NCBI RefSeq assembly: GCF_013359685.1
Contig: NZ_JABFMV010000002.1
Span: forward strand, 62,001-126,000
Direction of reading: 5' to 3'
Length of the DNA: 64,000 bases
Source: Leifsonia sp. C5G2
GTDB taxonomy: Bacteria > Actinomycetota > Actinomycetes > Actinomycetales > Microbacteriaceae
Shown here piece by piece: positions 27,999-35,102 of this stretch. Positions within the stretch are counted from its first letter, which is position 1; each line of letters starts with the position of its first letter. The position numbers and the translations under genes are program-made. The notes below the pieces were generated by a model. The model saw only the letters and a program-made list of their open reading frames with translations, was not told the DNA's origin and searched no databases.

Positions 27999-28964
27999 GT
28001 GGGTACGGAACTGATGGATGCGTTGGACCTGAGCTATCAGCCCAGCCAGCTCCTGGGCATCCCGGTCGCCCTCGTCGGCGCCTGCTTCCTCTCGGTCGGC
28101 GCGCAGCTGCAGCACCACGGCGTCGCCAAGGTGGAGGCGAACGCCGGACACGGCGACGGCGGCATGAGCCTGCGCAACCTGGGTCTGCTGCTGGCACGCC
28201 CGTCGTGGGTGATCGGGACGCTGCTGCTCGGTCTCGCCATCGTCTTCCAGCTGGTCAGCCTGAAGCTGTCGCCGATCATCCTGGTGCAGCCGCTCGGCGT
28301 CGTCGGGCTCGTCATCACGAGTATCCTGAACGCCCGGGTGAGCGGCGTGAAGCTCAACCACCAGTCGGTGGTGGCGGTGATCCTCTGCGTCAGCGGCGTC
28401 GGCGCGTTCGTGCTGCTCGCGGCCGTGTTCGCACGGGACGAGCCGGTCACCAGCCGTGCGTTGGTGGTCATCCTGATCGTCCTCGCCGTCGTGCTGATCG
28501 TGTTCGGCACGCTCTTCTGGTTCCTGCGCCACCGCTTCAAGGCGATCATCTACGTGGTCGGCGCCGGCGTGCTGTACGGCTTCGTCGCGACGCTGGCGAA
28601 GGTGGCGATCGACCGCATCTCCAACCAGGAGTGGGACTGGCTGCTCGTCGCCTGCATCGTGGCGCTGCTGCTCGCGGCCGTGCTCGGCGCCTACTTCGTG
28701 CAGAACGCGTACTCGTCCGGACCGCCGGACCTGGTCATCGCCGGCCTCACCGTGATCGATCCGCTCGTCGCCGTGACCATCGGCATCGTGGTTCTCAACG
28801 AGGCCGCCGGGGCGCCCTGGTGGGCCATGCTCGGCTTCGCGGCGACCGGCGCCGTGGCCATCTTCGGGGTCTTCCAGCTGGCGAAGCATCACCCCCAGAC
28901 GTCGGCGGACGCGCCGGTGGCCGAGCGCATTGCGGGCGTCGCGAAGGAAAGCAGCCTAGACTAG
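27999..28964 (+). CDS. DMT-superfamily membrane transporter, NIPA-like
   Basis: 321 residues with nine to ten hydrophobic segments and little else: for example LLGIPVALVGACFLSVGAQL, ILVQPLGVVGLVITSILNAR and AGLTVIDPLVAVTIGIVVLN. The repeated halves fit the EamA/DMT fold, and the LVQPLG and DPLVAV motifs resemble NIPA-type magnesium transporters. The substrate is uncertain. GTG 27999 is chosen on the leaderless promoter; ATG 28014 is possible. Confidence 0.72.
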   Translation: MGTELMDALDLSYQPSQLLGIPVALVGACFLSVGAQLQHHGVAKVEANAGHGDGGMSLRNLGLLLARPSWVIGTLLLGLAIVFQLVSLKLSPIILVQPLGVVGLVITSILNARVSGVKLNHQSVVAVILCVSGVGAFVLLAAVFARDEPVTSRALVVILIVLAVVLIVFGTLFWFLRHRFKAIIYVVGAGVLYGFVATLAKVAIDRISNQEWDWLLVACIVALLLAAVLGAYFVQNAYSSGPPDLVIAGLTVIDPLVAVTIGIVVLNEAAGAPWWAMLGFAATGAVAIFGVFQLAKHHPQTSADAPVAERIAGVAKESSLD

Positions 28965-29059
28965 GCCGTTGAATCGACCCGGGCGCACCCACTGCCCGAC
29001 TCGCGAACGCCGTCGCCGGATTCGCTTTCCGAAGCCCACGACCGAGGGATAAGAACCAC

Positions 29060-30313
29060 GTGCCTGATTCGAGCGGACCGCATCCGACCCCGCCCGCCCC
29101 GGCAGCCAAGAAGCCGATGACCATCGTGATGGGCTGCGACACGTTCGCGCCCGATGTCAACGGCGCCGCTCGCTTCGCCGAGCGCCTCGCCGCCGGACTC
29201 GTCGAGCGCGGCCACGACGTCCACGTCGTCGCCCCCGCCGCCAGCCGGAAGCACGGCACCTGGACCGAGGAGCACGAGGGCCAGAAGATGACGGTCCACC
29301 GCCTGCGCAGCTGGCGCTGGTACCCGCACGACTGGCTGCGGTTCGCGCTGCCCTGGACGAGCAAGGCCAACGCCCGCCGCATCCTGGATGAGGTCAAGCC
29401 CGACGTGGTGCACTTCCAGTCGCACATCGTGGTCGGCCGGGGACTCGCCTACGAGGCGCAGAAGCGCGGCATCCGCATCGTCGCGACGAACCACGTGATG
29501 CCCGAGAACATCATGGAGTTCACGGTCATCCCCAAGTTCCTCCAGAAGGTGCTGATCGCTGTCGAGTGGAGGGACGCGCGCCGCAGCTTCGACCGCGCCG
29601 AGGCCGTCACCACGCCGACACGCCGGGCGGCCGACTTCCTCGAGAAGGCCACCGGCCTCCGCGGCGTCCACGCGATCTCCTGCGGGATCGACGCGGGCAA
29701 TTACACCCCCGACTTCTCGCCGCGCACCGGGAACCGCATCCTGTTCGTCGGCCGGGTCACGGGGGAGAAGCAGATCGACGTGCTCCTCAACGCGGTCAAG
29801 CTCCTCCCGTCGAGCCTGGATGCACGCCTGCAGATCGTCGGCGGCGGCGACCAGCTGAAGAACCTGCAGACGATGGCGGAGACCCTCGGGATCGCCGACC
29901 GGGTCGAGTTCCTCGGCTACGTCAGCGACGAGGAGCTGCGCCAGGCGTACACCAGGGCCACCGTTTTCGCGATGCCGTCGATCGCCGAGCTGCAGTCGAT
30001 CGCGACCATGGAGGCGATGGCCTCCGGCCTGCCGGTCGTCGCCGCGAACGCGATGGCGCTGCCGCACCTGGTGCACGACGGCGAGAACGGCCACCTGTTC
30101 CGCCCAGGCGACGCGCAGGACCTCGCGGACAAGCTGGAGAGCGTCCTCACCCTGCCGCAGGACGAGCTCGACGTGCTCAAGCGCGCGTCGCTGCGCATCG
30201 TCGCCGCACACGACATCCAGTCCACGATCAGCACCTTCGAAAGCCTGTATCGTGGTGAGCCGGTGGCCGACCCGGAGACGGAAGCGGCCTCCCGCGTGGC
30301 CGCCCCGGAGTGA
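29060..30313 (+). CDS. Glycosyltransferase family 4 protein
   Basis: 417 residues, GT-B fold. The N-terminal acceptor domain begins TIVMGCDTFAPDVNGAARFA; the C-terminal donor domain begins RILFVGRVTGEKQIDVLL and has the E-rich nucleotide-sugar motif PSIAELQSIATMEAMASGLP. Transfers a sugar from a nucleotide donor, most likely to a membrane lipid or wall polymer, as PimB-type enzymes do. The precise acceptor is not deducible. A proline-rich N-terminus of ~20 residues precedes the fold. Monocistronic, followed by a tRNA. Confidence 0.85.
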   Translation: MPDSSGPHPTPPAPAAKKPMTIVMGCDTFAPDVNGAARFAERLAAGLVERGHDVHVVAPAASRKHGTWTEEHEGQKMTVHRLRSWRWYPHDWLRFALPWTSKANARRILDEVKPDVVHFQSHIVVGRGLAYEAQKRGIRIVATNHVMPENIMEFTVIPKFLQKVLIAVEWRDARRSFDRAEAVTTPTRRAADFLEKATGLRGVHAISCGIDAGNYTPDFSPRTGNRILFVGRVTGEKQIDVLLNAVKLLPSSLDARLQIVGGGDQLKNLQTMAETLGIADRVEFLGYVSDEELRQAYTRATVFAMPSIAELQSIATMEAMASGLPVVAANAMALPHLVHDGENGHLFRPGDAQDLADKLESVLTLPQDELDVLKRASLRIVAAHDIQSTISTFESLYRGEPVADPETEAASRVAAPE

Positions 30314-30332
30314 CCGGGGCGCGCGCACGTCC

Positions 30333-30406
30333 GGGGCGGTAGCTCAGCCGGTCAGAGCAGGGAACTCATAATTCCTCGGTCACGGGTTCAAGTCCCGTCC
30401 GCCCTA
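30333..30406 (+). tRNA. tRNA with CAT anticodon (Met elongator or Ile2)
   Basis: 74-nt cloverleaf: acceptor GGGGCGG / CCGCCCT (G-U at 1-72), D-stem GCTC/GAGC, anticodon stem GGGAA/TTCCT around CTCATAA, T-loop TTCAAGT, discriminator A, no encoded CCA. CAT specifies elongator Met or, if lysidine-modified, AUA-reading Ile. The anticodon-stem and variable-loop pattern resembles Ile2 as much as Met, so I leave it open. The accessory patch starts just downstream. Confidence 0.85.
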
Positions 30407-30435
30407 CTTTCCTGAGCCGCAGGCCCATCGCGTCG

Positions 30436-31008
30436 CTACGGCTGTCGGCGACGGTCGGTATCGTTCTGCAGCTCGTCCTCGATCAGCTGGAGTCCGAGCA
30501 TCAGGCTCTCCAAGTCGATGCGGCGAGGGCCACTCTGGGCGATCAGCTGTGCGCGCGCCATGAGGTCCGCGACCGCGATCGTTCGCGAGTAGTCGTCCGC
30601 CGCGTCGCTGAGGCCGTAGTGCTCGCGGAGCCACCCGGCGACCAGCGACCACGAATGGAGTGACCAGCCGTCGCCGGAGAGCGGAGCGGGAAAGCCGCCC
30701 GGGCCACGCTGACCGGTGGCGAGGAGGCGCATGCTCTCGTAGGTACGACCGGCGCGCTGCGCGATGGTCTTCAGGGAGACGAGATCGTCCTGCTGCAGGC
30801 CGGATACCCGGAAGCCGGCGGAGTGGACATCTCGCACCACGCTGAGGATGGCCTGATCGAGAGACGAGGACGCGCGGTCGACGTGGAGCAATGCCGCGCC
30901 GTGGTCGATCTCCAAAGCGGCGTCGTCCAGTCCCGCCTCGTAGAGCCGATCCTGCTCGTCGTCGGTCGGAGTCCGATCGAGCAGAACCGTGAAGGTGTGG
31001 GTACTCAT
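30436..31008 (-). CDS. Putative antitoxin-like DNA-binding partner of the upstream HicA-like protein
   Basis: 190 residues; ATG 31008 follows a strong GGGAGGG site. The N-terminal half is an alpha/beta domain (HTFTVLLDRTPTDDEQDRLY); the centre resembles a helix-turn-helix: DLVSLKTIAQRAGRTYESMR followed by RGPGGFPAPL. Overlaps the 76-residue gene upstream by ATGA. I recall this two-gene pair recurring in actinobacterial genomes, and it resembles a toxin-antitoxin or similar selfish module. Function is inferred from layout and size only. Confidence 0.5.
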   Translation of the reverse strand: MSTHTFTVLLDRTPTDDEQDRLYEAGLDDAALEIDHGAALLHVDRASSSLDQAILSVVRDVHSAGFRVSGLQQDDLVSLKTIAQRAGRTYESMRLLATGQRGPGGFPAPLSGDGWSLHSWSLVAGWLREHYGLSDAADDYSRTIAVADLMARAQLIAQSGPRRIDLESLMLGLQLIEDELQNDTDRRRQP

Positions 31009-31235
31009 TCGTGTCCCTCCCGCTGGTGCTTCGAGGCGAATCGCTCGATCTGTCGTGCATGGTCGTCGGAGTCTTTCGGTGTGCTCCAGACGCCTTGGGT
31101 CGCTCCGCACCGGCGGCACACGATCTGTCCCCAACGATGGCCCCTGTGGACCTCGATCACGTCGAAAGCGTCACGCGGTAACACCGCGAGCGCCCCCGCC
31201 ACGGGGTTCTTCGGGTGCCGACCCTTGCTGACCAT
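31005..31235 (-). CDS. Putative HicA-like small toxin with CxxC
   Basis: 76 residues from ATG 31235. Small and basic with a CRRCG knuckle (GQIVCRRCGATQGVWSTP) and a C-terminal helix KDSDDHARQIERFASKHQ. The pattern (HRWG...C..C...STPKD...HARQIERF) recalls the dsRBD-like HicA fold that binds RNA, though similarity is weak. First gene of a two-gene minus-strand operon with an ATGA overlap. A GTATGCA direct repeat lies at its promoter. Toxic activity is not shown by the sequence. Confidence 0.5.
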   Translation of the reverse strand: MVSKGRHPKNPVAGALAVLPRDAFDVIEVHRGHRWGQIVCRRCGATQGVWSTPKDSDDHARQIERFASKHQREGHE

Positions 31236-31244
31236 GGGCTCACC

Positions 31245-31270
31245 GTATGCACCGGTGTTGTGAGTATGCA
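31245..31270 (-). promoter_or_regulatory. Candidate operator of the toxin-antitoxin-like pair
   Basis: GTATGCA occurs at 31245-31251 and 31264-31270, spaced 19 bp centre to centre, 10-35 bases upstream of the ATG at 31235. On the minus strand the copies (TGCATAC) overlap likely -35 and -10 positions, as expected for autoregulation. Confidence 0.4.
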
Positions 31271-31415
31271 ACAGAATTGCGGCCAAGTCCAGTGGGCGCC
31301 GCCGGAGGAGGTCCCCGATGGCAGGCACACGGTCAAGTCGACACCGCCGAGGGCACGAGACGGCGATTGTTCAATCCCCTAGCCATTCTTCGCCGTCGGC
31401 GTACCGTGACGCGTC

Positions 31416-31943
31416 ATGAACACAACCGGATGGATCATCCTGATCGTCGTCGTGGTGGTCGTGATCGCTGTGATCGCCATCATCGCCGCCACCGTCGGCC
31501 GCAACCGGAAGCGCGAGGCGGACCGCCGTCGCGCCGAGGAGATGCGGCAGTCGGCTGCGCAGTCCGAGCTCGAGGCACGGGAGCGTGAGGCGAAAGCCGC
31601 CCGCGCCGCAGCGGACGCCAAGCAGGCCGAGGTCGACGCCGAGCGCCTGCGGCGCGAGGCGGAGGAGCGCGAGTCCGCCGCGGCGGAGGCCCGCTCGCAC
31701 TCGGAGGAGGCCATGCGCCGTGCCGACCATGTCGACCCGGACGTCAAGACCGACAAGAACGGCAACCGCATCGAGGACGCCCGACGCGCGGACGCGCAGA
31801 CGACGGCACCCGCCAGTGCGCCCGCGGCGCCCGCGGCGTCGCCTGCACCCGCCGACGAAGCCGCAGCCCCCGTCGACGATCCTGCCCGTCACGCCCGGCA
31901 CGAGGCCCCGCGCTTCGACGACGGCACCGGCACCGCCCGCTAG
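31416..31943 (+). CDS. Membrane-anchored coiled-coil protein
   Basis: 175 residues. Signal-anchor helix at 5-27 (TGWIILIVVVVVVIAVIAII), then ~75 residues of Arg/Glu/Ala heptad-like coiled coil (EMRQSAAQSELEAREREAKA), then a low-complexity Ala/Pro tail. No recognised domain; probably a cytoplasmic-side scaffold. Its TAG stop lies inside the GCTAGC target duplication of the IS481 element, so the element inserted exactly at the gene end without truncating it. Confidence 0.65.
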   Translation: MNTTGWIILIVVVVVVIAVIAIIAATVGRNRKREADRRRAEEMRQSAAQSELEAREREAKAARAAADAKQAEVDAERLRREAEERESAAAEARSHSEEAMRRADHVDPDVKTDKNGNRIEDARRADAQTTAPASAPAAPAASPAPADEAAAPVDDPARHARHEAPRFDDGTGTAR

Positions 31944-31944
31944 C
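31939..31944. repeat. Left target-site duplication of the IS481-family element
   Basis: GCTAGC, repeated at 32991-32996 immediately outside the other inverted repeat. The hexamer is palindromic and supplies stop codons for both the flanking gene and the transposase. Confidence 0.8.
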
Positions 31945-32896
31945 TGTAGTTCCCCGTGAGGTTGTGAACGCGGGCTGAGGGGACGAGTCCGCCGATGCCG
32001 GTGTGGGGTCGGTGGTGATTGTAGTGATGGAGCCAGGCGTCGTAGGTTGCGGCCCTGGCTTCATCGCTGAGGTAGGCGGTGGCGTAGGCCCATTCGGTGG
32101 CCAGGGTGCGGTTGAAGCGTTCGACCTTGCCGTTGGTCTGCGGGCGGTAAGGGCGTGTCCATCGATGTTGGATGGTGCCGAGCGCGGCTGCGAACAGTGT
32201 TGACCGGTAGCAGGAGCCGTTGTCGGTCATGACGGCGGTGACGGTGATCCCGGCAGCGGCGAAGAACGCATTGGCTCGCAACCAGAACCCCGCTGCGGTC
32301 TCTTTGCGCTCGTCGTCGAGGATCTCCAAGTAAGCCAACCGGGAATGGTCATCGACGGCGTGATGCAGGAACGAGTAGCCCCGCCCGCGATGCCGGGACG
32401 GTGCTGCGGCGCGACCGAGAACGCGGTGCCCACCACCGTCCGGGATGCGGCCGAGCTTCTTGATATTGACATGGACCAGCTGACCGGGCAGAGCTTTCTC
32501 GTAGCGGACCGGCTTCGGCCTGCGAACCGGCAACCCGGTGCCCTGATCCAGATGATGCAGCAACGGCATCCGATACCGGGCCAGTACCCGCCCGACCGTC
32601 GAACGGGGAACACCCAAGTGATAGCCGATCCGGTGCGGACCCCACCGGCGGGTGAACCGCAACGCTACGATCCGACGTTCCAACCGGGCCGGGCACCGAT
32701 TCGGAGACGAGCGCGGACGCGATGACTGGTCCGTCATCGGCAGACCCGAACGAGCGCGATCGACCCACCGTTTCGCCGTCGCCGGCGAGCACTGGAACCG
32801 TTCCGCTGCCCGCCGCAGCGACCAACCACGATCCAGGATCAACTCGACCAGCCGGCGACGCCCCTCCGGCGTCAAGGATGCATTAGCGTGAGTCAC
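31940..32896 (-). CDS. IS481-family transposase with altered first DDE residue
   Basis: 318 residues. N-terminal helix-turn-helix (about 16-45, GWSLRRAAERFQCSPATAKR) and rve integrase core. The second and third catalytic positions are present (D225 in VMTDNGSCY, E259 in NGKVERFNRTL), but the first reads VHVNIKKLGR, with N144 where the family normally has Asp (HVDVKKLGRI). Otherwise full length and in frame. The last codon and stop come partly from the flanking GCTAGC. Possibly catalytically inactive. Confidence 0.88.
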   Translation of the reverse strand: MTHANASLTPEGRRRLVELILDRGWSLRRAAERFQCSPATAKRWVDRARSGLPMTDQSSRPRSSPNRCPARLERRIVALRFTRRWGPHRIGYHLGVPRSTVGRVLARYRMPLLHHLDQGTGLPVRRPKPVRYEKALPGQLVHVNIKKLGRIPDGGGHRVLGRAAAPSRHRGRGYSFLHHAVDDHSRLAYLEILDDERKETAAGFWLRANAFFAAAGITVTAVMTDNGSCYRSTLFAAALGTIQHRWTRPYRPQTNGKVERFNRTLATEWAYATAYLSDEARAATYDAWLHHYNHHRPHTGIGGLVPSARVHNLTGNYS

Positions 32897-32990
32897 GAAG
32901 ACCTCCGTGTGACTTGTGGTGTGTGGTAACCCACATCGTCCCGGAGGTCTTCGCCTAAGTCACGCGTTCACAACGTCCCAGGGAACTACA
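31945..32990. mobile_element. IS481-family insertion sequence, 1046 bp
   Basis: Terminal inverted repeats start TGTAGTTCCC at the left (31945) and end GGGAACTACA at the right (32990); over the outer 28 bp about 25 match, including GTTGTGAACGCG. A 6-bp target duplication GCTAGC flanks the element. It contains one minus-strand transposase gene. Clean ends and intact duplications suggest a fairly recent insertion. Confidence 0.9.
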
Positions 32991-32996
32991 GCTAGC
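32991..32996. repeat. Right target-site duplication of the IS481-family element
   Basis: GCTAGC, identical to 31939-31944. Confidence 0.8.
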
Positions 32997-33144
32997 CGTC
33001 GGGCAGCAACTCGATCGCGGCCCAGTTCTGCCGGCCGCCGGATCACCCGGCGGCCAGCAGCAGGCCTCTGTGCAGCCGGCCGCTGGTCCCACGGTCGAAC
33101 TGAGGAGGCAGACGTTCGATTCTCCTGCTGGGCTGCCTATCGTC

Positions 33145-33175
33145 GGAGATTCGCACCGAGCGGGTGCGATTCTCC
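33145..33175. repeat. Hairpin in the gap between the IS and the PPTase gene
   Basis: 13-bp inverted repeat (33145-33157 and 33163-33175, 12 of 13 pairs) with a 5-nt loop. The rest of the 242-base gap 32997-33238 shows no coding sequence I can support; it may be what followed the coiled-coil gene before the insertion. Confidence 0.55.
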
Positions 33176-33238
33176 GGCGCACACGGTGGAGCGGCAGAGC
33201 GCGTTAGCATCGGGATGTCGGCGCGCGGAGGGACGGAT

Positions 33239-33808
33239 GTGAGAGGTTTCGTGGTCGTCCGCTACGACGATTCCGGCGCCGAGGGGGTCATCCCGCACCT
33301 CTCTCCGGGCGACAGCGTGCGACTCGCCGGCCTGGCCGGCACCGCCGATCGCGCGCGGTTCCTCTCCGGACGCACCGCGCTGCTTCGCGCCGCGGCTGCG
33401 GAAGGGGAGCCGGCCATCACCGTCGACGCGACCTGCCCCGACTGCGGGGCCGCCCACGGCCGCCCTCGGGCCCTGGGCGCGTCCGGACCGCTGTTCCTCG
33501 CCCTCGCCCACGCAGATGGGGCCGCCTACGCGACGGCGGCGCGCGTCGCCGTCGGCATCGACGCGGAGCCGCTCGACACGCCACCGGGACGCCGCGCCGC
33601 GATCGACGACCTCGCCCCGGGCCACGGCGACGCGCTCCGTCGCTGGACGGCGATCGAGGCGGTGCTCAAAGCCGACGGCCGCGGCCTCCGGGTGTCGCCG
33701 GACGCCGTCCGCGTCGGCCGGTGGCGCGCGGCGCTCGACGGCCGGAGCTACCGGCTCCGCAGCGCCCAGACCGACGGCTGCCGGGTCACGGTCGCGCTCA
33801 GCGCGTGA
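33239..33808 (+). CDS. 4'-phosphopantetheinyl transferase family protein
   Basis: 189 residues. Mg-binding motif AVGIDAEPLD near 105 and the second motif WTAIEAVLKADGRG near 140 (family pattern W..KEA..K) identify an Sfp-type PPTase, somewhat short for the class. It would transfer phosphopantetheine from CoA to the Ser of carrier domains. GTG 33239 follows GGAGGGA; ATG 33215 is possible. Convergent with the M1 peptidase gene (11-base overlap) and close to the only carrier-domain megaprotein in the window, which is its likely client. A CPDCG pair near 65 is unusual. Confidence 0.8.
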   Translation: MRGFVVVRYDDSGAEGVIPHLSPGDSVRLAGLAGTADRARFLSGRTALLRAAAAEGEPAITVDATCPDCGAAHGRPRALGASGPLFLALAHADGAAYATAARVAVGIDAEPLDTPPGRRAAIDDLAPGHGDALRRWTAIEAVLKADGRGLRVSPDAVRVGRWRAALDGRSYRLRSAQTDGCRVTVALSA

Positions 33809-35102
33809 GCGAGGGCAGCGCCGTCTGACGCAGCCAGGCGTCGAAAAACCCGGCGAGCGGTTCCGGCGAGTGCTCCTGCGCCAGAGCCTCGAAGTCGGCG
33901 CTCGTGACGACGTCGAAGCGGTGCCGAGCCGTCCACTCCCGCAGCAGTGCGAAGAACCCGTCGTCGCCGAGCCGCAGCCGCAGCGCGTGCAGCAGGCAGG
34001 CGCCGCGCTTGTAGACCCGGTCGTCGAACATCAGGTCCGGCCCCGGGTCGCCGAGCAGGAGGTCCTTCGGGGCCAGCCGGAGGCCGGTGTGATGCGTCCG
34101 TGCCAGCATCCCCGCCGAGTGCGAGCCCGACGCCTCCGACCACAGCCACTCGGCGTAGCACGCGAAACCCTCGTTGAGCCAGATATCGCGCCAGGATGCG
34201 AGCCCCACGCTGTTGCCGAACCACTGGTGGGCGAGCTCGTGGGCGATCAGTCGTTCCGACCCGCCCCGGCCGTCGGCGTGCGACGAGCCGAAGGTCGCCA
34301 TGGCCTGCGATTCCAGCGGGATCTCCAGCGGATCCTCGGTGACGACGACGGTGTACGACGGGAACGGGTACGGCCCGAACAGCTCCTGGAACCGCTCCAG
34401 CATCGTCCCGACGGGAGCGAAGTCGTGCAGCACCCGGCGGGCGAGGGCCGGGGGATAGGCGACGACCCACTCCACCCCTGCGGTGCGTCGCGGCTCCAGG
34501 GTGTAGCGGCCGATCTGGACGGTGGCGAGGTAGGTCGGCGTCGGCTCCGGCCGCTCGAACGTCCAGACGCCGCGGCCGGAGCTCACGCTGTGCCCGGTCG
34601 GCTCGCCGGTCGCGAGCACAGTGTAGGCCTGCTCCGTGGCGATCCGGATGCGGTACGCGGCACGGTCGGCGGGATGGTCGTTGCAGGGGAACCAGGACGG
34701 CGCGCCGGAGGGCTGCGCGGCGACGATCACGCCGTCGGTCAGCTCCTCCCAGCCCAGCGCCCCCCAGAGGGTGCGTCGGGGCACGGGCGACCCGTCGTAG
34801 GCGATCTCGACCGTGAACTCCGCACCGGCCGGGAGCGGCGTCGACGGCGTGATCCGCAGGTGCGTCGGCGACTGGGTGAACCGGACGCGCTTGTCCCCGT
34901 CGAGCCGCACGCGCTTGGCCTTCAGGTGCACCAGGTCGAGCACGATCGCCGGCAGCGGGACACGCGCCCGCCCACGGATGACGGCGGTCGCGTCCAGCCG
35001 GTTGGTGGCGACGCGGTAGCTCAGGTCGAGGTCGTACTCCCGCACCGCGTAGTCGCCGGTGCCGGATCGCGGCAGGTAGGAGTGCGGCGGAGCGTCCGTC
35101 AT
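33798..35102 (-). CDS. M1-family metallopeptidase, candidate product-degrading aminopeptidase
   Basis: 434 residues. Zinc site H288-E289-L-A-H292 (LIAHELAHQWFGNS) with the third ligand E311 in NEGFACYAEWL; the N-terminal beta-domain ends in the substrate region ESQAMATFG instead of GAMEN. It is a compact M1 form without the usual ERAP/HEAT C-terminus. No signal peptide, so cytoplasmic. ATG 35102 overlaps the stop of the Pls-like gene (ATGA). M1-type zinc aminopeptidases are reported as poly-lysine-degrading enzymes in producers, so coupling here suggests self-protection or turnover. Confidence 0.85.
   Translation of the reverse strand: MTDAPPHSYLPRSGTGDYAVREYDLDLSYRVATNRLDATAVIRGRARVPLPAIVLDLVHLKAKRVRLDGDKRVRFTQSPTHLRITPSTPLPAGAEFTVEIAYDGSPVPRRTLWGALGWEELTDGVIVAAQPSGAPSWFPCNDHPADRAAYRIRIATEQAYTVLATGEPTGHSVSSGRGVWTFERPEPTPTYLATVQIGRYTLEPRRTAGVEWVVAYPPALARRVLHDFAPVGTMLERFQELFGPYPFPSYTVVVTEDPLEIPLESQAMATFGSSHADGRGGSERLIAHELAHQWFGNSVGLASWRDIWLNEGFACYAEWLWSEASGSHSAGMLARTHHTGLRLAPKDLLLGDPGPDLMFDDRVYKRGACLLHALRLRLGDDGFFALLREWTARHRFDVVTSADFEALAQEHSPEPLAGFFDAWLRQTALPSLTR

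Noticed and set aside
30407-32996. Integrated element with tRNA-derived attachment sites at the CAT tRNA
   Set aside because: No repeat of the tRNA 3' end was found downstream in the window and no integrase gene is present.
33798-33808. Frameshift or gene fusion between the PPTase and M1 genes
   Set aside because: The genes are on opposite strands and simply overlap by 11 bases at their stops.
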